From: Bacilli bacterium
GTDB taxonomy: Bacteria; Bacillota_I; Bacilli_A; RF39; UBA660
Assembly: GCA_900751815.1 (NCBI GenBank)
Contig: CAADST010000080.1
Coordinates: forward strand, 1 to 13,659
Reading direction: 5' to 3'
DNA: 13,659 nucleotides
Shown: one piece after another, positions 1 to 6,507 of the stretch
Position numbering within the stretch: the stretch's first letter is position 1
How the letters are laid out: every line of letters begins with the position of its first letter
Notes under the pieces: generated by a model
The model's database searches: none
The model's input: only the letters and a program-made list of their open reading frames with translations
Told to the model about the DNA's origin: nothing
Made by a program: the position numbers and the translations under genes

Positions 1-524
1 ATCCAGATGCGGCCGTCTATTGGCTTGCTCGCATGCTTGAAGCGGGCGAAGAACCATTATACATTGCTAGAAGAATAGTTCGTTTTGCATCAGAAGATAT
101 AGGCCTTGCTGATACTAATGCTCTAAATGTTGCAATAAATGTCTATCAAGCATGTCACTTTATTGGTATGCCAGAGTGTAATGTCCACCTAGCAGAAGCA
201 GTTATTTATATGAGCATTGCTCCTAAATCTAATGCTTGTGATGTTGCATATATGAATGCTTGCAGGGATGCCCTAAATACTATTGCTGAACCAGTGCCAC
301 TACAAATTCGTAATGCCCCAACTAAACTTATGCAAAATCTTAATTATGGTAAGGGTTATAAATATGCTCATGATTATGAAGATAAACTGACAACTATGGA
401 TTGCTTGCCACCTTCATTAATTGGTAAAACATATTATCAACCAACAACTCAAGGTAATGAAATTAAATTTAAACAAAGACTTGAACAAATAAAAGAATGG
501 AAGAAAAATCATAAAGATACATAA
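1..524 (+). CDS. rarA: Replication-associated recombination protein A (RarA/MgsA), C-terminal part
   Basis: The frame is open from base 3, so the gene is cut by the left window edge; the 5' AAA+ ATPase core is missing. The visible 173 residues match the C-terminal MgsA/RarA oligomerisation region: a DAAVYWLARMLEAGEEPLYI start, then ARRIVRFASEDIGLAD, the Q-A-C-H-x-I-G-x-P-E-C segment, LAEAVIYMS and, near the end, Y-K-Y-A-H-D-Y. RarA is a cytoplasmic AAA+ ATPase related to clamp loaders that acts at stalled replication forks. It ends in TAA at 522-524. No terminator hairpin is obvious before the next gene 88 bp downstream. The family assignment is confident; the catalytic half cannot be examined here. 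Confidence 0.93.
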   Translation, partial: PDAAVYWLARMLEAGEEPLYIARRIVRFASEDIGLADTNALNVAINVYQACHFIGMPECNVHLAEAVIYMSIAPKSNACDVAYMNACRDALNTIAEPVPLQIRNAPTKLMQNLNYGKGYKYAHDYEDKLTTMDCLPPSLIGKTYYQPTTQGNEIKFKQRLEQIKEWKKNHKDT

Positions 525-612
525 ATGTTAAAAAACTTTGCGTAATTTCCAAACTATTTTGGTAGATATAAAAATGGTACTAATATATAATTGTTATCGA
601 GGTGAAGAAATT

Positions 613-1182
613 ATGGATTTAGGAAACAAAATATTAAAATTAAGAAAGGAAAAAGGATACTCTCAAGAAGATTTAGCAGAAAAACTAGGAGTCACTAGAC
701 AAACAATATCCAATTGGGAACTTGGTAGTACACAACCAAATCCCGAACAATTAAAAGGGTTATCAAAAATACTTAATGTAAGTATTGATGAACTTTTAGA
801 TAATGATATAAAAGCTGTGATTGAAGAAAAAGTATCTAATACCGAAAAACTAGCAGGTATTATTATTAAAATACTTAAAGTCTTTGGAATACTTATTATT
901 ATATATATTTTGTTGTTGGTTATAGGTATTATTACTTTTACTTTTTTTCGCAAAGAATCAAGTGAATCAGTTAGTAATAAAGCTACAAGTGCAACTCTAA
1001 ATTGTTCGATTGAAGATAATAACTATACTATAACTATTGGGGATGATAATTATTTTGATTGTCCAGAATGCAATGAGTATATGCAAATTTATTTGAAAGA
1101 TATTACTGATTGGGCCAATATAGATCATAGTGTAGAAAACATTAAAACCTATTTTAGGGAAAATGGTGGAAATTGTGAGTAA
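613..1182 (+). CDS. Membrane-tethered XRE-family transcriptional regulator
   Basis: 189 residues from the ATG at 613, chosen because GAGGTGAAG lies just upstream; the longer frame from a TTG at 538 lacks an SD. Residues 5-60 are an XRE/Cro helix-turn-helix (SQEDLAEKLGVTRQTISNWE is the recognition unit). A hydrophobic helix at about 89-112 follows. The last 75 residues, presumably outside the cell, carry four cysteines (131, 150, 153, 188), including a C-x-x-C pair. The protein could link a membrane or extracellular signal to promoter binding; that role is inferred from architecture only. A TATAAT at 586-591 may be its -10, but the -35 is poor. The regulator at 10695-11405 has a comparable HTH-plus-membrane design. 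Targets are unknown. Confidence 0.8.
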   Translation: MDLGNKILKLRKEKGYSQEDLAEKLGVTRQTISNWELGSTQPNPEQLKGLSKILNVSIDELLDNDIKAVIEEKVSNTEKLAGIIIKILKVFGILIIIYILLLVIGIITFTFFRKESSESVSNKATSATLNCSIEDNNYTITIGDDNYFDCPECNEYMQIYLKDITDWANIDHSVENIKTYFRENGGNCE

Positions 1183-1187
1183 TTAGC

Positions 1188-1216
1188 TTGTAATTTATTT
1201 TGAATTTTGGTATATT
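1188..1216 (+). promoter_or_regulatory. Promoter for the plus-strand antitoxin-like RNA
   Basis: TTGTAA (1188-1193), a 17-bp spacer, then TATATT (1211-1216). It begins 5 bp after the stop of the XRE gene and is followed at about 1223-1229 by the start of a short structured RNA with its own terminator. A shifted -10 reading (TATTAT, 1213-1218) is equally possible. Confidence 0.6.
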
Positions 1217-1222
1217 ATATAT

Positions 1223-1296
1223 GTAAGTGTTACCCATATTGGGTAACGCCTGAATTGTGTCAGACGCTACATTTTACTTGTCGGCGTCTTTTTTGT
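1223..1296 (+). ncRNA. Small structured RNA, candidate type I antitoxin
   Basis: A short transcript of about 70-75 nt is predicted between the promoter at 1188-1216 and an intrinsic terminator. It opens with a perfect hairpin, GTTACCCA (1229-1236) against TGGGTAAC (1240-1247). It closes with AGACGC (1262-1267) against GCGTCT (1284-1289) and a run of T (1289-1294). The terminator overlaps the last codons of the minus-strand peptide gene at 1274-1357, so this RNA would be antisense to that mRNA's 3' end. The element GTTACCCA also occurs in the leader of the opposing mRNA (minus strand, about 1441-1434), so the TGGGTAAC arm could pair there too. Convergent genes with a second contact site resemble Fst/par and TxpA/RatA type I modules. 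Function is inferred. Confidence 0.6.
1262..1294 (+). terminator. Intrinsic terminator of the antitoxin-like RNA
   Basis: Six-bp GC-rich stem AGACGC/GCGTCT with a 16-nt loop, followed by TTTTTT then GTTGTTT. The 3' arm lies inside the coding sequence of the opposing peptide gene. Confidence 0.7.
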
Positions 1297-1357
1297 TGTT
1301 TGTTCCATAGATGACCAGTATCAAAATGACTACTAGTAGATATAAATCTTCATTCAA
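1274..1357 (-). CDS. 27-aa hydrophobic peptide, candidate type I toxin
   Basis: A TTG start (complement of CAA at 1355-1357) is preceded by a strong SD, GGAGGG (complement of 1366-1371), at 8-nt spacing; the frame ends in TAA at 1274-1276. The peptide starts with N-E-D, has a hydrophobic stretch (about LYLLVVILILVIY) and ends in a lysine/aspartate-rich tail, the usual layout of Fst, TxpA and BsrG membrane toxins. The TTG start may hold translation low. Its 3' end overlaps a plus-strand small RNA, and its leader can fold over the SD. The peptide is too short for a sure family call; support comes from the SD, the transmembrane composition and the convergent RNA together. A nearby ATG (MKIYIY, then stop) does not give a useful frame. 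Confidence 0.6.
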   Translation of the reverse strand: MNEDLYLLVVILILVIYGTNNKKDADK

Positions 1358-1444
1358 CTGTACATCCCTCCATTTTATCCTTGTTTTAGAAGGAGGAGTT
1401 AAAAAATGGATAACAGCGGCGCCTCACCAATAATGGGTAACAGT
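1358..1444 (-). promoter_or_regulatory. Structured 5' leader of the toxin-like mRNA that masks its SD
   Basis: In the minus-strand transcript TCCATTTT (complement of 1403-1410) is perfectly complementary to AAAATGGA (complement of 1369-1376), which includes the first half of the GGAGGG SD. CTCCTCC (complement of 1392-1398) offers an alternative partner for the same SD. The leader's 5' end holds GTTACCCA (complement of 1434-1441), also present in the convergent RNA. SD masking plus a loop contact for the antisense RNA is the known design of par/Fst mRNAs; here it is read from complementarity alone. Confidence 0.5.
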
Positions 1445-1449
1445 TATCT

Positions 1450-1518
1450 ATTATAGCTGTTATTTTTTTATTTGCAAGCGATTCGACATGGTTCGACAAA
1501 ACATGTCAAAATTCGACA
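1450..1518 (-). promoter_or_regulatory. Promoter of the toxin-like gene with four tandem Spo0A-box-like repeats
   Basis: On the minus strand: TGTCGAA (1518-1512), TGACATG (1508-1502), TGTCGAA (1498-1492), TGTCGAA (1488-1482). The period is exactly 10 bp with 3-bp gaps. A 4-bp gap leads to TTGCAA (-35, 1477-1472), a 16-bp spacer and TATAAT (-10, 1455-1450). TGTCGAA is the consensus 0A box bound by the sporulation/stationary-phase regulator Spo0A, and tandem boxes with 3-bp gaps are its known dimer site. Two further promoters at 7132-7200 and 7368-7426 have the same layout. Another response regulator with 10-bp repeats is possible. Confidence 0.7.
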
Positions 1519-1660
1519 CTAAAACTTTTTATTTTTTTCCACACAAACTATCTAAATCAACATTATATAGTTTAGTTAATAAAACCAATCTATCACTCGG
1601 AGGTACAATTACTCCAGTAAAATCTCCTGTATATATTGTACTAATATTTATATCGTTTGT

Positions 1661-1876
1661 TTATTTTTTCTTTTCTAAAGTTACAACAATATCAAATTTA
1701 TCACATATATCTAAAAAATCATTTAAAAATATTCTATTTCGATCATTTTCAATATTATTAATACTATTGCGACTTCTTCCCACTTCTTTCGCAAATTTTT
1801 GTTGGGATAAAGTAGTCCATTCCCTTATAATTTTCATTACTTCATTAGCTTTATAATCATTAGCTTGTATTTTCAT
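1661..1876 (-). CDS. Small XRE-like DNA-binding protein
   Basis: 71 residues from the ATG at 1876, preceded by GGTGATTGTA as SD; a longer frame to 1942 has no SD. Residues about 14-65 form a helix-turn-helix fold: an N-terminal helix, SQQKFAKEVGRSRNSINNIE as the HTH unit, and a C-terminal strand ending in lysines. No membrane segment or effector domain is present, so it is a one-domain binder of the kind found as autoregulators, antitoxins and plasmid or phage repressors. A palindrome at 1926-1942 is the likely operator. No toxin-like partner is adjacent: the next plus-strand frame is a degenerate fragment. Function beyond DNA binding is not known. Confidence 0.7.
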   Translation of the reverse strand: MKIQANDYKANEVMKIIREWTTLSQQKFAKEVGRSRNSINNIENDRNRIFLNDFLDICDKFDIVVTLEKKK

Positions 1877-1925
1877 TACAATCACCAAATTAAGACTATC
1901 ATAAGTAATCAAAAAAAACTTAAAA

Positions 1926-1942
1926 TTGACTATTGTAATCAA
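1926..1942. promoter_or_regulatory. Palindromic candidate operator
   Basis: TTGACTATTGTAATCAA is an imperfect 17-bp palindrome (arms TTGA[CT]TA and TA[AG]TCAA). It lies 50 bp upstream of the small HTH gene, and TAATCAA half-sites recur near 1908 and 1984. This fits an autoregulatory operator in the region upstream of the gene. Confidence 0.4.
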
Positions 1943-1995
1943 TTAAAATTTTATAATTAAATTAACAATTGATAACTAACAGTAATCAATTATAG

Positions 1996-2355
1996 GAGTT
2001 GAAGTCATATGATACACCGGCTAGACCAACTTATCAAACTAATAACTTTATAAGTGCTGGATCTGTTGATTTGTATTATTTAACAAGTTTTGGGTTTAAT
2101 AGTATTATTGAAATTAAAGAATCTTATCGTACACATGGTTATGCTATTGGATCTGATTCATATGAAATGGGGGCTGAATATGCATTATATAATAATTATT
2201 TAGTTACTAGAACTTGTTCTTTATCTGAATGTATGTCTTATAGTTATAAATTAAATATGGGATCTAATTTTTGTGATTTGTGTGTTGATGGGCATTCTCG
2301 TACAGTAGTTGATTGTAATCAAAATGATTGGTGGAGACATGATGAAAGATATTAG
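1996..2355 (+). pseudogene. Orphan reading frame, probably the 3' remnant of a larger gene
   Basis: The frame is open from the TAG at 1993-1995 to the TAG at 2353-2355, about 119 codons with natural-looking composition, but no good start. The only candidate, TTG at 1999, directly abuts GGAG, so spacing is unusable. The first ATG with a usable SD distance (2009) is in another frame and stops after 14 codons. The product would have many Tyr and Asn residues and six cysteines in its second half, among them C-x-x-C, with no signal peptide and no transmembrane helix. I do not recognise the family. A lost 5' part is the simplest explanation; a real short protein with an unusual start cannot be excluded. 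Confidence 0.45.
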
Positions 2356-2425
2356 TTAGTTATAAAGTGGGCTATTTTTTGAGATGGTTTATGTTATTAT
2401 GCAAAAATGCAAAATCAAAAAGTAA

Positions 2426-2454
2426 TTGTCAAGCCTTTTTACTTATGATATATT
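2426..2454 (+). promoter_or_regulatory. Promoter of the DUF2207 gene
   Basis: TTGTCA (2426-2431), a 17-bp spacer and TATATT (2449-2454), with TGA before the -10 (extended -10 form). It lies 23 bp before the ATG, giving a short leader. Confidence 0.65.
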
Positions 2455-2477
2455 ATAAATAGGTAAGGATTGATATT

Positions 2478-4880
2478 ATGAAGAGTTTATTAAAAATAAT
2501 TGTGCTTAGTATTACTATATTTTCATTTATGATTGTTGGTAATGCATCAGGTATTGAAAAGTTTTATATTAATGCTGAAATACAAAGTAATGGAGATTTG
2601 GTAGTTGAAGAATACTTCTATTTAAATGGTGAATTTAATGGAATGGAAAGAGAAATATTGTATAAAAATGATGATTTATATGATTTTCGTCCAGAACTTG
2701 ATTATTATGGGGGAAGTAAAATTCATAATGGTAGTGGTATTGAACTTAATGAAATAAGAGCGTTACCCATTGATGATAATTTTGATTTTTCTAATATTGA
2801 TGGCACATTATTTGAGCGTGTTAGTTCAGCTGATGCTGGAGATTATGGTGTATATGAAATAGATACATTATCCGATGGTGAATCCTATAGAATTTATTTG
2901 CCAGATAGTTATAATGAAGCATTTTATATTAAATATACTTTAAAAAATATGGCAGTAGTTCATAGTGATGTTGCAGAAATCTATTGGAATGCAATCGGTG
3001 ATAGTTTAAGTGAATCAATAAGCACTTTGAAAATAAAAGTAACATTCCCAGGAAATCAAAATGAATTTCGCATTTGGGCACATGGGCCTTTAAATGGTGA
3101 AATTTATAAAAGTGGAGTAGATACACTAAGTGCAGAAGTAAATAATGTTTATAGTTATGAAGCTGTAGATGTAAGAGCAGTTTTTGATACAAGTGTTGTT
3201 AGTGACTCTCCTAAAACTACTGGAGTAGTAGCCTTAGATAAAATAATTAATTATGAAACAGATGCCGCAAATCAAGCTAATTATGAAAGAGAACAAGAAG
3301 AATATCAAAATCAGCAAAATGCTTATGAAGAATTAGAATATTGTAATGAATATGTAAGTAGAAATTGTTATAATAACGCTAAATATTATATTTCTTTAGT
3401 TACTGATGAAACAGTTTTAGAAGATTTAAATAAAAAGTTAGAAGAATTACATGTTTTAGTTAAGGAAAAAGAAGAAAGTGATGCTCGTTATTATACTGAT
3501 TTAGCAATTGAATATGTAGAGTATTATTGGTATAACAATGCAATGGAAGCAGTAAGTGTTTTAGAATCAACTGAGTTAAAAGAAGAATTGTTAAAAGAAT
3601 TAGAACCAGTAAGGGAAAAGATTATTGCTAGTGAAGAAGATTATAATAAAAATGCTTGTTTTATAGCTTTAGTAGTAATCGCATCTATACTTGGAGTAGG
3701 AATATATATTTACATCAAATGCGATAAAGAATATAAAGTTAATTTTGATCACCAATATTTAAGAGATTTTCCAGATAAGTTTTCTCCATCAACTGTAGAA
3801 TATTTATTTAAAAAGGGTATTAGTGATAAATCTATATCAGCAGAAATTCTCTATTTAATTTATCAAAAAAAAATTAAAGCAACTGAAGATAAAAATAAAG
3901 ATGATATATTACTTGAAAGAAATATTGCTGATGTAAATACTTTAAGTATGAAAGAAAAATCTCTTATGACCTTACTCTTTAATAATTCTAAAAAAGTATG
4001 GTTAAAAGATTTGAAAAAACGCGCATCATCAAGTATGTCTTTTTATAGAGAGTGGGAAAAACTTCATAAATATATGTTAAATGAAGCATTAAATGAACAG
4101 TTATATGAAGATGATAACTTAGAAACTGGTGCTAAAAGTTATAGCAGTACTCTTAGAACATTAGCTATGATATTTATCTTAATTATTGCGGCAGGTATAG
4201 GTTTTATTGCTTTCTTTATTGCTATTATAGCTATGCTTATATTTAAAGTTAGTGCTAAAAAACTTACCTATAAAACTAAAGATACAAACAGTAAAACTGG
4301 TAAAATAAAAAAGTTGATATATGTATTTGGTGTGCTTGTAATTATTTATGGTATTATTGGAATTATTCATTTATATGTTGTTAATCATTTTGTATTTGAT
4401 GTTATTAAAATTTATTCAGCAGTAATCATTTTAGCTATTATTTTAATGATTTATACATCTAATGCTAGAAGAAAAACTATGAAAGGCGCCGAAGAATATA
4501 AAGAGTGGCAAGCATTTCAAAGATTTTTAGAAGATTTTGGTACATTTGATGAAAAAACATTACCAGAAATAGCTTTATGGGAAAAATATTTAGTGTATGC
4601 AGTAGTGTTAGGCTGTGCTGATAAATTATCTAAAACAATGAAATTAAAAATTGAAAATATGGATTTAAATGAAGATTTATTACTTGATACATATATGATT
4701 AGCCATTTACATACTTTATCAAGAGCCGTTAATACATCGATTAGTAGTGCTAGAAGTCATGCAATTCGAACAACTAGTAGTTCATCATCTGGTGGATTTT
4801 CCAGTGGTTCTGGTGGAGGAGGAGGCTTCTCTAGTGGCGGTGGCTTCGGCGGAGGCGGCGGAGGCGGTGGCCGTTTCTAA
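2478..4880 (+). CDS. DUF2207-family membrane protein with glycine-rich tail
   Basis: 800 residues. Residues 1-25 are a signal peptide. About 26-240 form the extracellular beta-rich DUF2207 domain (Y-x-I-x-A-x-I near the start; an Y-x-V-x-F-P style strand at 185-191). Residues 265-390 are helical and hold two copies of a 54-residue repeat (EYVSRNCYNNA at 291, EYVEYYWYNNA at 345). Membrane helices lie at about 393-413, 560-590, 612-633 and 641-660. The cytosolic part between the first two matches the DUF2207 C-terminal winged-helix-like region (F-S-P-S-T-V-E-Y-L). WEKYLVYAVVLGCADKLSK at 701-719 is a family hallmark, as is the Gly/Ser-rich end (771-800). The family's biochemical role is unknown. 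A strong promoter precedes it, and it is apparently transcribed alone. Confidence 0.9.
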   Translation: MKSLLKIIVLSITIFSFMIVGNASGIEKFYINAEIQSNGDLVVEEYFYLNGEFNGMEREILYKNDDLYDFRPELDYYGGSKIHNGSGIELNEIRALPIDDNFDFSNIDGTLFERVSSADAGDYGVYEIDTLSDGESYRIYLPDSYNEAFYIKYTLKNMAVVHSDVAEIYWNAIGDSLSESISTLKIKVTFPGNQNEFRIWAHGPLNGEIYKSGVDTLSAEVNNVYSYEAVDVRAVFDTSVVSDSPKTTGVVALDKIINYETDAANQANYEREQEEYQNQQNAYEELEYCNEYVSRNCYNNAKYYISLVTDETVLEDLNKKLEELHVLVKEKEESDARYYTDLAIEYVEYYWYNNAMEAVSVLESTELKEELLKELEPVREKIIASEEDYNKNACFIALVVIASILGVGIYIYIKCDKEYKVNFDHQYLRDFPDKFSPSTVEYLFKKGISDKSISAEILYLIYQKKIKATEDKNKDDILLERNIADVNTLSMKEKSLMTLLFNNSKKVWLKDLKKRASSSMSFYREWEKLHKYMLNEALNEQLYEDDNLETGAKSYSSTLRTLAMIFILIIAAGIGFIAFFIAIIAMLIFKVSAKKLTYKTKDTNSKTGKIKKLIYVFGVLVIIYGIIGIIHLYVVNHFVFDVIKIYSAVIILAIILMIYTSNARRKTMKGAEEYKEWQAFQRFLEDFGTFDEKTLPEIALWEKYLVYAVVLGCADKLSKTMKLKIENMDLNEDLLLDTYMISHLHTLSRAVNTSISSARSHAIRTTSSSSSGGFSSGSGGGGGFSSGGGFGGGGGGGGRF

Positions 4881-4898
4881 AAAATTGTATAATAATTG

Positions 4899-4928
4899 TT
4901 GCCAAAGTCTATAAATTTGTGGTATATT
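4899..4928 (+). promoter_or_regulatory. Promoter of the serS T-box transcript
   Basis: TTGCCA (4899-4904), 18-bp spacer, TATATT (4923-4928). It starts 18 bp after the DUF2207 stop and just before the T-box leader. Confidence 0.6.
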
Positions 4929-4934
4929 ATTGGT

Positions 4935-5130
4935 ATCAACGAAGATAAAGGATAAGTAGTTATATTGATTCTTACTAGAGATTTAGTGGTTGGTGGAAAC
5001 TAAAAAGATAAATATAGCGAATCTACCTTTGGAGTTAGCAATTTGCTCGGGTAATACCGTTATCTAAAATGAGTTATAAAGGGTGGTACCGTCGTTTAAG
5101 ACTCCTTGGTATTACTCTTTTTGTTTTTTA
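4935..5130 (+). ncRNA. Serine T-box riboswitch leader
   Basis: The leader contains the conserved T-box sequence AAAGGGTGGTACCG (5078-5091). Stem I closes with GATT (4967-4970) against AATC (5020-5023); immediately before the 3' strand lies the triplet AGC (5016-5018) followed by a G, the usual position of the specifier codon. AGC is serine, which agrees with serS downstream. Uncharged tRNA-Ser would stabilise the antiterminator and allow read-through into serS when serine charging is low. The base after UGG in the antiterminator bulge is U, which would meet the tRNA discriminator base (commonly G in tRNA-Ser) as a wobble. Confidence 0.93.
5081..5122 (+). terminator. T-box terminator hairpin
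   Basis: GGGTGGTACC (5081-5090) pairs with GGTATTACTC (5108-5117) including G-U pairs, followed by TTTTT. The 5' arm is the T-box element itself, so this hairpin and the antiterminator exclude each other. Confidence 0.8.
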
Positions 5131-5146
5131 AGAAAGGAAGATATAA

Positions 5147-6439
5147 ATGATTGATATTAAATTAATTAGAGAAAATAGTGATTTAGTAAAAGAAAACATT
5201 AAAAAGAAATTTCAAGATGAAAAATTAGGTTTAGTTGATGAAGTTTATGAATATGATAAAACATATCGGGAATATAAACTCGAAGGCGATAACCTAAGAG
5301 CTAAAAGAAATGAATTAAGTAAAGGAATCGGAGCTTTAATGCGGGAAGGCAAAAAAAGCGATGCTGAAAAAATTAAGAGTGAAGTAACCCGTATTAATGA
5401 AAGAATTAAAGAACTTGAAGAAAGTGAAGAAAACTTAGAACATGAAATAAAATCAAGAATGATGGTTATTCCTAACATTATTGATGAAACTGTACCAATT
5501 GGTAAAGATGATTCAGAAAATGTCGAATTAGAAAGATTTGGCGAACCCATAGTTCCAGATTATGAAATACCTTATCATGCTGATATTTTGGAAAACCTAA
5601 GTGGTCTTGATAAAGATGCTGCAGGTAGAACTAGTGGTAATGGTTTTTATTATTTAATTGGGGATATTGCTAGACTTTCTAGTGCTATGCTTGCTTATGC
5701 CAGAGACTTCATGATTGATAAAGGATTTACTTACTGTATTCCACCATTTATGATTCGTAGCGATGTTGTAACTGGTGTCATGTCCTTCGCGGAAATGGAT
5801 GCCATGATGTATAAAATCGAAGGTGAAGATTTATACTTAATTGGAACAAGTGAGCACTCTATGATAGGAAGATTTAAAGATCAAATTGTTAAAGAAGATA
5901 GTCTTCCTATTACAATGACTTCCTATTCTCCATGTTTTAGAAAAGAAGTGGGAGCTCATGGTATTGAAGAGCGTGGAATTTATCGGGTTCATCAATTTGA
6001 AAAACAAGAAATGATTGTACTATGTAAACCTGAAGAATCTTTTGCCTGGTATGAAAAAATGTGGAAATTTACGGTAGAACTATTTAGAAATTTAGATATA
6101 CCTGTAAGAACACTTGAATGTTGTAGTGGGGATTTAGCAGATTTAAAAGTAAAATCTGTTGATGTTGAAGCTTGGAGTCCACGCCAAAAGAAGTATTTTG
6201 AAGTTGGTTCATGTTCTAATTTAGGTGATGCTCAAGCAAGAAGACTTGGTATTAGAACTAAGGGTGAAAATGGCAATTATTATGTTCACACATTGAATAA
6301 TACAGTTTTAGCATCAACTAGAGCTTTAATTGCTTTAATTGAAAACAATTATCAAAGTGATGGTTCTGTAAAAGTGCCAAAAGTATTACAACCTTATATG
6401 GGAGGCTTAGAAGTAATAAAACCTAAAAATGCAAATTAA
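5147..6439 (+). CDS. serS: Serine--tRNA ligase
   Basis: 430 residues, full family length. SerS is a cytoplasmic class II aminoacyl-tRNA synthetase that activates serine with ATP and charges tRNA-Ser (and tRNA-Sec where present). An N-terminal tRNA-binding antiparallel coiled coil occupies about residues 28-105. The class II core follows: motif 2 around residues 262-285 (C-F-R-K-E-V-G, then Y-R-V-H-Q-F-E-K) and motif 3 near 384-400 (L-A-S-T-R-A-L-I-A-L-I-E). The serine-pocket stretch T-S-E-H is also visible. The start at 5147 follows GAAAGGAAG. Expression is under the T-box leader directly upstream, and a terminator overlapping the last codons ends the unit. Confidence 0.97.
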   Translation: MIDIKLIRENSDLVKENIKKKFQDEKLGLVDEVYEYDKTYREYKLEGDNLRAKRNELSKGIGALMREGKKSDAEKIKSEVTRINERIKELEESEENLEHEIKSRMMVIPNIIDETVPIGKDDSENVELERFGEPIVPDYEIPYHADILENLSGLDKDAAGRTSGNGFYYLIGDIARLSSAMLAYARDFMIDKGFTYCIPPFMIRSDVVTGVMSFAEMDAMMYKIEGEDLYLIGTSEHSMIGRFKDQIVKEDSLPITMTSYSPCFRKEVGAHGIEERGIYRVHQFEKQEMIVLCKPEESFAWYEKMWKFTVELFRNLDIPVRTLECCSGDLADLKVKSVDVEAWSPRQKKYFEVGSCSNLGDAQARRLGIRTKGENGNYYVHTLNNTVLASTRALIALIENNYQSDGSVKVPKVLQPYMGGLEVIKPKNAN

Positions 6440-6455
6440 ATTTTGCATTTTTTTT
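6427..6455 (+). terminator. serS terminator
   Basis: AAATGCAAA (6427-6435) pairs with TTTGCATTT (6442-6450) with a 6-nt loop, continuing into a T run to 6455. The hairpin includes the last serS codons and its stop. Confidence 0.75.
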
Positions 6456-6482
6456 GCAATTTTAATAAATTTATGATATTAT
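6454..6482 (+). promoter_or_regulatory. Promoter of the 6508-7131 gene
   Basis: TTGCAA (6454-6459), 17-bp spacer, TATTAT (6477-6482) with a TGA extended -10. The -35 overlaps the end of the serS terminator. Unlike the three array promoters, no TGTCGAA boxes lie upstream. Confidence 0.6.
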
Positions 6483-6507
6483 ACAAGACATGAAAAAAGG
6501 TGATTTT

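Noticed and set aside
538..612. N-terminal extension of the first XRE gene from TTG 538
   Set aside because: No SD at 538, while ATG 613 has a good one, and XRE proteins normally start directly before the HTH.
1406..1456. Plus-strand 16-codon frame with a strong SD (AAGGAGGAG) followed by a hairpin and T run (1438-1469)
   Set aside because: The SD is the complement of the anti-SD in the minus-strand toxin leader, and the hairpin arms overlap the toxin promoter -10. No clear plus-strand promoter lies upstream, so the overlap is most simply explained by the minus-strand leader.
1488..1856. Plus-strand frame of 122 codons
   Set aside because: No SD, and it lies opposite the small HTH gene with its upstream region and the box array; a shadow frame.
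5521..5527. Single TGTCGAA inside serS (also TTCGACA near 9700 and 12017)
   Set aside because: Single copies in coding sequence without a 10-bp array or a following promoter; expected by chance.
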